From: UBA7803 sp049454295 | Lineage (GTDB): Bacteria; Pseudomonadota; Gammaproteobacteria; Pseudomonadales; Azotimanducaceae | Reading direction: 5' to 3' | DNA: 10,578 nt | Assembly (NCBI GenBank): GCA_049454295.1 | Contig: JBMTYG010000108.1 | Coordinates: 1-10,578, forward strand | Part shown: piece after piece, positions 6,367-10,578 of the stretch | Numbering within the stretch: the stretch's first letter is position 1 | Layout of the letters: each line of letters opens with the position of its first letter | Program-made: the position numbers and the translations under genes | The notes under the pieces: model-generated | What the model saw: the letters and a program-made list of their open reading frames with translations, nothing else | Databases searched by the model: none | Told to the model about the DNA's origin: nothing

Positions 6367-6828
6367 CTAGACCCGACCGCGTCGGTCCGAATCCGCCGTA
6401 TCGAGGGCGCGCAGCTCGCGATCGAGGGTATACCGAGCCGAGGTGACGTGGCCTTCCATGCGCCGTAGTCTAAGCTCTACCGCGGCGAGATCCGCGCGGA
6501 CATCGCGCAACACCTGACGCGGCGCGTGGCGCGACCCGAGCTCCGGGGCTGCGGCTCCGAAACGCCGATTGCCCGCGGCTCTGTTTGACCGGGGGGACGA
6601 CGCAAAGGCGTCCGAATCCCTCGGCCGCTCGAGCAGCAGCCAGGCAATCAAATAGGCTGGCAGGGTGATGCTCGGCAGAAAGATGAGCAGCGTGATCGCT
6701 GCCAGGCGCACCACCCAAGTCTCGAGATCGAAATACCGGGCGATGCCCGCACACACCCCAGCAATGCGACGCCGACTGGGATCAAGCCTGAGCCGCCGCA
6801 CCGGAATGCCTTCGTCATCCTTGATCAT
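6367..6828 (-). CDS. pspC: Phage shock protein C, envelope stress sensor
   Basis: PspC is an inner-membrane sensor that, with PspB, recruits PspA on envelope stress and so frees PspF. The protein has 153 residues. The N-terminal PspC domain is clear: RRLRLDPSRRRIAGVCAGIA (residues 11-30), RYFDLETWVVRL (31-42), and a hydrophobic hairpin or transmembrane stretch at about 43-67 ending LIAWLLLERP. The C-terminal part (about 70-153) is longer than in E. coli PspC (119 residues). It has a low-complexity Arg/Ala/Ser linker and a charged coiled coil with VELRLRRMEGHV. ATG 6828-6826 overlaps the pspB stop by one base (TGATG); the open frame runs 9 codons further up, inside pspB, and is not needed. Expression is expected from the sigma-54 promoter before pspA. 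Confidence 0.93.
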   Translation of the reverse strand: MIKDDEGIPVRRLRLDPSRRRIAGVCAGIARYFDLETWVVRLAAITLLIFLPSITLPAYLIAWLLLERPRDSDAFASSPRSNRAAGNRRFGAAAPELGSRHAPRQVLRDVRADLAAVELRLRRMEGHVTSARYTLDRELRALDTADSDRRGRV

Positions 6829-7073
6829 CACAGGTCTCCACCGCGCTGACGCCACCCCGGGGTCTGCACATCCAGAATGGATTCAAGTGTTTCGATACGC
6901 TTCAGCATGCCCGACGCTCGATGTTCCAGATCACGCATCTCCGACCGCTCGGTCTCGGACAGCGCCGCGTCCGATCGCTGTTTGCTGCGGTAATGCATGA
7001 AGATCCAGATCGGCGCCACCAGCGTCATGAAGACGACGGCAGGCACCATGAAGGCTATCGCAAGCCCTTCCAT
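6828..7073 (-). CDS. pspB: Phage shock protein B
   Basis: PspB is a small inner-membrane protein with a cytoplasmic leucine-zipper-like coil that works with PspC to relay envelope stress to PspA. The 81-residue length compares with 74 in E. coli. An N-terminal membrane span (about residues 5-27, ending VAPIWIFMHY) is followed by a charged segment and the coil MLKRIETLESILD. The C-terminal TPGWRQR matches the family ending. I chose ATG 7073-7071, which overlaps the pspA stop by one base (TGATG); the GTG just before it at 7076 is an alternative that adds one residue. Flanked by pspA and pspC with one-base overlaps on both sides, it is translationally coupled in both directions. Confidence 0.94.
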   Translation of the reverse strand: MEGLAIAFMVPAVVFMTLVAPIWIFMHYRSKQRSDAALSETERSEMRDLEHRASGMLKRIETLESILDVQTPGWRQRGGDL

Positions 7074-7768
7074 CACGGCTCCTTATCAGAAGTACGAGCG
7101 GACCCCGCGGCTTGTCCCGCCATTCGCGCCTTCAGGGCAGAGAGCTCGGCATCCAGCCTTTCGGCTGTCTCGAGGTCGGCGATCTCGTCGGCAAGGGTGC
7201 GTCGGCTCAGGTCATAGGACTCGATCTGACCTTCCAGATCATCCATTTTGCGCTCGTAATCCTCGAAGCGCCGCAATGCATCGTCAATGCTGTGGTCCGC
7301 AAGCTGGCGACGCGCGCCCAGCCGCGCCTGCCCCGCCTGATTGCGCAGGATCAGGGCGCTCTGCCGTGCCTTTGCGTCCTTGATCTTCGCCTGAAGCGCA
7401 GTGATATCGCCAGCGAGCTTCTGCAGCGTGTCTTCAAGCACAGTCAGGTCGCGTTGCAGGAGTGCCCCCGCTTCTTCAGCGCGATTGCGCTCAGAGAGCG
7501 CGGCACGGGCAAGATCATCGCGATTTTTCGCCACGGCTACCTCAGCCTTACGCTCCCACTCCGCCGCCTCCGCGGCAAAATGGGACTGCCGACGCTCGAC
7601 CTCCTTCCGGTCCGCGATGGCCCGCGCAGAGGTACTGCGCACTTCCACGAGCGCTTCTTCCATCTCCTGGATGATGAGCCGCACCATCTTTTCTGGATCT
7701 TCCGCCTTGTCCAGCAGCGCGTTGATATTCGAGTTCACTATGTCCGAGATACGAGAAAATATACCCAT
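7073..7768 (-). CDS. pspA: Phage shock protein A
   Basis: PspA is an ESCRT-III/Vipp1-family coiled-coil protein. At rest it binds and inhibits PspF; under stress it assembles on the inner membrane and preserves proton-motive force. The protein has 231 residues (E. coli PspA 222). The N-terminal amphipathic helix is MGIFSRISDIVNSNINALL, followed by DKAEDPEKMVRLIIQEMEE, which is strongly conserved, and then alternating charged and leucine-rich heptads through about residue 210. The C-terminal tail is Ala/Gly/Ser-rich (GQAAGSARTSDKEP). ATG 7768-7766 has GGAGG at 7777-7773, five bases upstream; the GTG at 7771 is too close to that site. It is the first gene of the operon and lies behind a sigma-54 promoter at 7856-7873 with a structured leader. 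Confidence 0.96.
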   Translation of the reverse strand: MGIFSRISDIVNSNINALLDKAEDPEKMVRLIIQEMEEALVEVRSTSARAIADRKEVERRQSHFAAEAAEWERKAEVAVAKNRDDLARAALSERNRAEEAGALLQRDLTVLEDTLQKLAGDITALQAKIKDAKARQSALILRNQAGQARLGARRQLADHSIDDALRRFEDYERKMDDLEGQIESYDLSRRTLADEIADLETAERLDAELSALKARMAGQAAGSARTSDKEP

Positions 7769-7787
7769 CACAACCTCCAGCGCTCAC

Positions 7788-7810
7788 TGCGTTCCCCCGC
7801 GCCGAACGCA
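7788..7810 (-). promoter_or_regulatory. Stem-loop 2 in the pspA mRNA leader
   Basis: Perfect 7-bp arms TGCGTTC (7788-7794) and GAACGCA (7804-7810) flank a 9-base C-rich loop. It sits 10 bases upstream of the pspA ribosome-binding site at 7777-7773 and touches stem-loop 1. No T-tract follows on either strand, so it is not an intrinsic terminator. A role in mRNA stability or translation is inference. Confidence 0.5.
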
Positions 7811-7830
7811 CGGCGCCTTTGCGGGCGCCG
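7811..7830 (-). promoter_or_regulatory. Stem-loop 1 in the pspA mRNA leader
   Basis: Perfect 7-bp all-GC arms CGGCGCC (7811-7817) and GGCGCCG (7824-7830) flank a 6-base loop. It is about 16 bases downstream of the inferred transcription start near 7846 and directly adjacent to the second stem-loop, so most of the leader would be folded. No T-tract follows. Confidence 0.5.
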
Positions 7831-7855
7831 CGGATCGACCGGATCACCCCGGAAT

Positions 7856-7873
7856 AAACAGGATTTGTGCCAC
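7856..7873 (-). promoter_or_regulatory. Sigma-54 promoter of pspA (-24/-12)
   Basis: On the minus strand TGGCAC (7872-7867), six bases, then TGTTT (7860-7856) fit the sigma-54 pattern with GG and the -12 G in correct 12-base register. The -12 element has GT where the consensus has GC. The predicted transcription start is near 7846, leaving a leader of about 78 bases to the pspA ATG. The position between pspA and divergent pspF is where the known psp promoter lies, and the neighbour encodes the matching sigma-54 activator. Confidence 0.8.
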
Positions 7874-7877
7874 AAAT
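7863..7877. repeat. 15-bp palindrome centred on the -24 box of the pspA promoter
   Basis: ATTTGTG (7863-7869), C (7870), CACAAAT (7871-7877): perfect 7-bp arms around one base. The inner GTG/CAC belongs to the sigma-54 element, but the four extra A/T pairs on each side are not required by it. It may be an operator or chance. Confidence 0.35.
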
Positions 7878-7900
7878 GACCACCACCCCGAGAAAACGTC

Positions 7901-7929
7901 TCGACAATCGCAGATTGCTGTTTTATCTC
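7901..7929 (+). promoter_or_regulatory. Candidate sigma-70 promoter for pspF
   Basis: TCGACA (7901-7906), 17 bases, TATCTC (7924-7929). The -35 matches five of six bases but the -10 only three; TATTAA at 7937-7942 is an alternative -10. The position, about 100 bases upstream of pspF and inside the region where PspF should bind, fits the autorepression known for E. coli pspF. Confidence 0.25.
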
Positions 7930-7986
7930 GCTTTTTTATTAACAGCCTCGGCTGAGCGAGCTCTTTGGGGAGGCCCCCCTCGCTCA
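7905..7986. promoter_or_regulatory. Cluster of inverted repeats: candidate PspF upstream activating sites
   Basis: The intergenic region holds CAATC-GCA-GATTG (7905-7917), CTGTT/AACAG arms 18 bases apart (7918-7945), CAGCC-TC-GGCTG (7943-7954), and TGAGCGAG/CTCGCTCA (7953-7960 and 7979-7986). The last encloses a GGGG-AGG-CCCC hairpin. These lie about 60 to 140 bases upstream of the inferred pspA start, matching where enhancer sites for PspF are known in E. coli. The 7918-7945 part is T-rich. Which repeat is the true site cannot be decided here. The rest of 7769-8025 holds the promoter and leader elements listed separately and no gene. Confidence 0.4.
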
Positions 7987-8025
7987 TGAGTGGCGTAATT
8001 CACCACAAGACGGCAGGATTCACCG

Positions 8026-9048
8026 ATGACGCAAGACCATGAGCGACTCCTCGGGGAATCACCCGCAATTCTTCGAATTCTCGAAGAAGTATCGCGTGCG
8101 GCTCCCCTTGACCGTCCCGTTCTCGTTGTGGGCGAACGCGGGACCGGCAAGGAACTGATTGCCGCTCGGCTACACTTTCTTTCCCCGCGCTGGGCCGGGC
8201 CGTTCGTGAAGCTGAACTGCGCCGCGCTCAGTGAAACGCTGCTGGAAACCGAGCTCTTCGGCCACGAAGCCGGCGCCTTCACCGGCGCTACGCGCGCGCA
8301 TCAGGGACGCTTCGAGCGTGCCGACGGCGGCACACTGTTCTTGGATGAACTCGCCAATACCTCTTTGCGGGTGCAGGAACAAATCCTGCGCGTCATCGAA
8401 TACGGGGAGTTCGAACGGGTGGGCGGTCAACGCACCCTGCGTACCCGCGTGCGGCTGGTCGCCGCCACGAACGAGGATTTGCCGACACTCGCTCGAGCGG
8501 GTCGATTCCGCCACGACCTGCTCGACCGCCTGGCTTTTGACGTGATTACCCTGCCCCCGCTTCGCGCGCGCGAGGAGGACATCCTGCTACTCGCCGAGCA
8601 TTTCGCCGTCGGTATGGCGCAAACACTCGGGCGTCCCGTCTTCCCCGGCTTCAGCCCGCGCGCCCGCCGCGCGCTCACCGACTGGCACTGGCCAGGCAAT
8701 GTCCGAGAGCTCAAGAACGTCGTGGAGCGCGCCTTGTACCGAACCGACCCAGACGCCCTGGTCGATGCGATCGACGTCGATCCCTTTGCATCGCCGTGGC
8801 GCCCGGGCTCCCCCCGGGTGCGCGATGAATCGTCGGATCAGACGCTCGACCTGCGCGGGCGGGTGGAGGCGTTTGAGATAGCGCTGATCGAGCAGGCACT
8901 CAGCGCCGCGCGTTTCAACCAACGCCGCGCCGCAGAAACTCTTGGACTGACCTACGACCAGTTGCGCGGCTATCTGCGCAAGTACAATCTCACCGGGGGC
9001 GCGCGCGGCGCGCGTCCGGGTGACTCGTCAGCCGCAGACCGCGCCTGA
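8026..9048 (+). CDS. pspF: Phage shock operon transcriptional activator PspF (sigma-54 dependent)
   Basis: PspF is a AAA+ bacterial enhancer-binding protein that remodels sigma-54 RNA polymerase at the pspA promoter. The protein has 340 residues (E. coli 325). Like E. coli PspF it has no receiver domain: the ATPase domain begins at once and a helix-turn-helix ends the protein. Walker A is GERGTGKE (36-43), GAFTGA is at 83-88, and Walker B is TLFLDE (103-108). Key residues keep E. coli numbering: Asn64, Asp107/Glu108, arginine fingers Arg162 and Arg168, and Trp56, which PspA uses for inhibition. WPGNVREL is at 222-229; the Fis-type HTH is at about 298-320 (QRRAAETLGLTYDQLRGYLRKY region). A polar tail of about 20 residues follows. 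ATG has AGGA (8015-8018) 7 nt upstream. It is divergent from pspA and controlled by PspA binding rather than phosphorylation. Confidence 0.96.
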   Translation: MTQDHERLLGESPAILRILEEVSRAAPLDRPVLVVGERGTGKELIAARLHFLSPRWAGPFVKLNCAALSETLLETELFGHEAGAFTGATRAHQGRFERADGGTLFLDELANTSLRVQEQILRVIEYGEFERVGGQRTLRTRVRLVAATNEDLPTLARAGRFRHDLLDRLAFDVITLPPLRAREEDILLLAEHFAVGMAQTLGRPVFPGFSPRARRALTDWHWPGNVRELKNVVERALYRTDPDALVDAIDVDPFASPWRPGSPRVRDESSDQTLDLRGRVEAFEIALIEQALSAARFNQRRAAETLGLTYDQLRGYLRKYNLTGGARGARPGDSSAADRA

Positions 9049-9087
9049 CCCGCCCTAGCATTGGTTTGATCGCGTTAGGAGAGGTAG

Positions 9088-9540
9088 ATGCAACGACTGC
9101 TGAAGATTGGCGGCGGCCTCATGGTCCTCTATGTGCTGGTGGTGGCGGGCTTCGAATCGATGCTCGGTTACTTCCAGCCCGAGCAGGGCAACACGCTGCG
9201 GATCACCACCTTTGACAGCGAGGGGACTCCGCACACGCGCGTGGTGTCCCGGCTGGATCACGAAGGCCACCTGCACATCGCTGCCAACCACTGGCCACGG
9301 GTCTGGTACGGACACGTGCTGGCCAATCCCCGCATCGATGTCGAGACCAAAGGGGTGCGCCAATCGTTCAACGCCATACCCGTCTCACCGGAGGAGCAGG
9401 CGGCGCTACAGGCAGCCCATCCCCACAGCCTCCAGTTTCGACTGCTGACCGGATTTCCGCCACGGCGGTTCGTTCGGCTCGAGCCGGTGTCGCAAGCCAC
9501 CGAGGCGCCCGCGTCTCCCGCCGACGCTCGCGATGCGTAA
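9088..9540 (+). CDS. Membrane-anchored split-barrel protein, nitroreductase/deazaflavin-dependent (DUF385-like) family
   Basis: The 150-residue protein starts MQRLLKIGGGLMVLYVLVVA, giving one N-terminal membrane anchor (about residues 8-24). A beta-rich domain follows that resembles the split-barrel flavin/F420-binding fold of the DUF385 nitroreductase/quinone reductase group. The supporting pattern is ITTFDSEGTPHTRVVSRLDHEG (split as residues 40-61), then IAANHWPRVWYGHVLANPRIDVE and a late PVSPEE. The strong basic GRxSG motif of canonical F420 enzymes is not obvious, so the cofactor is uncertain. The C-terminus is Ala/Pro-rich and disordered. TTAGGAGAGG lies just before ATG 9088. The last 8 bases overlap the dioxygenase gene, so the two are coupled and may serve the same pathway; the substrate is unknown. 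It lies 39 bases after pspF and could be co-transcribed with it. Confidence 0.68.
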   Translation: MQRLLKIGGGLMVLYVLVVAGFESMLGYFQPEQGNTLRITTFDSEGTPHTRVVSRLDHEGHLHIAANHWPRVWYGHVLANPRIDVETKGVRQSFNAIPVSPEEQAALQAAHPHSLQFRLLTGFPPRRFVRLEPVSQATEAPASPADARDA

Positions 9541-10357
9541 CGGCGAACGGACCCGTTCCCCGGATGCCGACGCGTTAGCCAAATTACCGGCCCTGACGAA
9601 CGACCTCGAACGTGCCGAAGCGGATCTTCATCAGCATGGGATCTGTTTGGTGACCGACGTGCTCAGCCCCGATCAGCTCGACGACGCGCGCGCAGCACTT
9701 TACCGCGCCGCGGCTCAGGACGAGGCACGCGGCATCCGACAGAACGGCTTTGGTCTGGACTACGGCGACGGCAACCATCGCGTCTGGAATGTTCTCTCGC
9801 GTGATCCCGTATTCGTAGCGCTTGCAGAGCACCCGGCGGCGCTGCGGCTAGTGCGTGCGACCATCGGCTGGCCTGCCCTACTCGGCAACCTGTCGGCAAA
9901 CATCGCGCTACCCGGTGCCCACGATGGTCTGCTGCACCCCGACCAGATCTTTGTTTCCGAACCCTGGCCCAAAGATCCCCAGGGTATCAACGTGGCCTGG
10001 TGTCTGGATGCGTTTACTGCAGAAAACGGCGCCACGCGTTTCGTGCCGCAGAGTCACCGGCTGAATCGTGCGCCGCGCGCGGAGGACGGCGATAGCTCGA
10101 TACCCGCCATCGCCCCGGCAGGGACAATGATCGCGTTCGAAAGCAGGCTCTGGCATCGATCTGGCGCGAACACCACACGCGCCGAGCGCCGTGCCGCCCT
10201 CTTCGCGTGGTATTCGCGCACTATCTATCGGACACAGGAAAACTGGTTCTTATCGCTCAGTCCCTGGGTTCTGGACGGGGCATCGGAGGAGCTTCTCACC
10301 CTGCTTGCCTATCGCAGCGAAGGCTTTGGGCTCGTCAACGGTCGTTCGCCGCGCTGA
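9533..10357 (+). CDS. Phytanoyl-CoA dioxygenase (PhyH) family Fe(II)/2-oxoglutarate oxygenase
   Basis: The 274-residue protein belongs to the PhyH family of non-haem iron, 2-oxoglutarate-dependent hydroxylases. The iron-binding HxD is His135-Pro-Asp137 (in GLLHPDQIF). The distal histidine is His208 (LWHRSGANTT), and Arg219/Arg220 just after it could hold 2-oxoglutarate. The typical ENGATRFVPQSH (164-175) and PAGTMIAFESRLWH (195-208) of the double-stranded beta-helix are present. The N-terminal HQHGICLVTDVLSPDQLDDA is the usual entry helix and strand of the family. ATG 9533 overlaps the upstream stop by 8 bases, indicating coupled translation. No signal peptide is seen, so it is cytoplasmic. 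Family members act on diverse small molecules including acyl-CoAs, ectoine and secondary metabolites; nothing here fixes the substrate. Confidence 0.9.
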   Translation: MRNGERTRSPDADALAKLPALTNDLERAEADLHQHGICLVTDVLSPDQLDDARAALYRAAAQDEARGIRQNGFGLDYGDGNHRVWNVLSRDPVFVALAEHPAALRLVRATIGWPALLGNLSANIALPGAHDGLLHPDQIFVSEPWPKDPQGINVAWCLDAFTAENGATRFVPQSHRLNRAPRAEDGDSSIPAIAPAGTMIAFESRLWHRSGANTTRAERRAALFAWYSRTIYRTQENWFLSLSPWVLDGASEELLTLLAYRSEGFGLVNGRSPR

Positions 10358-10364
10358 CGCCCGG

Positions 10365-10578
10365 TCACGGCAACGCGTCGTAGACCAGTTTGACGCCCAA
10401 CAGAATCATCAGCCCATAAATGAGACGGTAAAAGCGGTCAGGATCGATGCGCCTCACCAACCAGACGCCGGCGAGGGTGCTCAGTATGGCAAAGGGCATC
10501 AGGATTGCCGCGATGGTGAGATTGGTCTGATCCAACTCGCCAAGCGCAAAAAAGGCAGGCACCTTGGCCCAGTTGAGG
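10365..10578 (-). CDS. TauE/SafE family sulfite exporter-like permease, C-terminal part (runs off right edge)
   Basis: Only the last 70 residues are in the window, reading LNWAKVPAFFALGELDQTN at the edge. The pattern NWAKVPAFF, then a hydrophobic span (about AAILMPFAILSTLAGVWLVRRI), DPDRFYRLIYGLMILLGVKLVYDAL and the stop, is typical of the C-terminal repeat of TauE/SafE membrane permeases (PF01925), often predicted to move sulfur oxyanions or organosulfonates. Two membrane segments are visible here, from about eight expected in the full protein. It converges with the dioxygenase gene with a 7-base gap, and no terminator hairpin is visible between them. The substrate is unknown. GTG 10562 is an internal codon, not the start. 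Confidence 0.88.
   Translation of the reverse strand, partial: LNWAKVPAFFALGELDQTNLTIAAILMPFAILSTLAGVWLVRRIDPDRFYRLIYGLMILLGVKLVYDALP

Noticed and set aside
7112..7879. 255-codon plus-strand open frame opposite pspA
   Set aside because: Antisense to the conserved PspA coiled coil, and it runs through the pspA promoter and leader.
1..10578. Search for a CRISPR array, insertion sequence, integrase, toxin-antitoxin or defence island
   Set aside because: No direct repeat array, transposase, recombinase or typical defence domain was seen. Gene order and base composition look like stable core chromosome throughout.

Overview
The window is a GC-rich stretch of a gammaproteobacterial chromosome. 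The lineage call rests on gene content: YcgL and YcgN are characteristic gammaproteobacterial proteins, and a complete phage-shock locus (pspA, pspB, pspC with divergent pspF) is present. The genus cannot be read from the sequence. Coding density is very high. No mobile element, CRISPR array, tRNA or rRNA is visible, and the longest non-coding stretch is about 257 bases.

Layout. Positions 1-481 (minus): the N-terminal part of a MoxR-type AAA+ ATPase that runs off the left edge. Positions 596-5383 (minus): one long, tightly packed cluster transcribed leftward as dnaX, ybaB, recR, rnd, ycgL, ycgN and a small membrane protein. A hairpin followed by a T-rich tract at about 524-548 is a plausible end for this transcript. 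Positions 5424-6122 (plus): a glycerophosphodiester phosphodiesterase diverging from dnaX. Positions 6132-7768 (minus): pspA, pspB, pspC and a small PspB-like membrane protein. Positions 7769-8025: a regulatory region with a sigma-54 promoter for pspA. Positions 8026-9048 (plus): pspF. Positions 9088-10357 (plus): a membrane-anchored split-barrel protein of the nitroreductase/deazaflavin-dependent type, overlapping a PhyH-type Fe(II)/2-oxoglutarate dioxygenase. Positions 10365-10578 (minus): the C-terminal end of a TauE/SafE permease.

How the genes work together. dnaX (clamp loader), ybaB (nucleoid-associated) and recR (recombination mediator) form the classic replication/repair cluster, here extended by the exoribonuclease gene rnd and the small genes ycgL and ycgN. 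The psp locus is an envelope-stress circuit. PspF drives sigma-54 transcription of pspA, PspA inhibits PspF at rest, and the membrane partners PspB and PspC release PspF under stress. PspF keeps the residues known to matter for this, including Trp56, GAFTGA and the two arginine fingers.

Most of the window is ordinary core genome, and I do not see a clearly new multi-gene system. The parts most worth a second look are the psp regulatory region and the small fourth gene after pspC. The regulatory region holds two adjacent perfect stem-loops in the pspA leader, a 15-bp palindrome centred on the -24 box, and several inverted repeats upstream.
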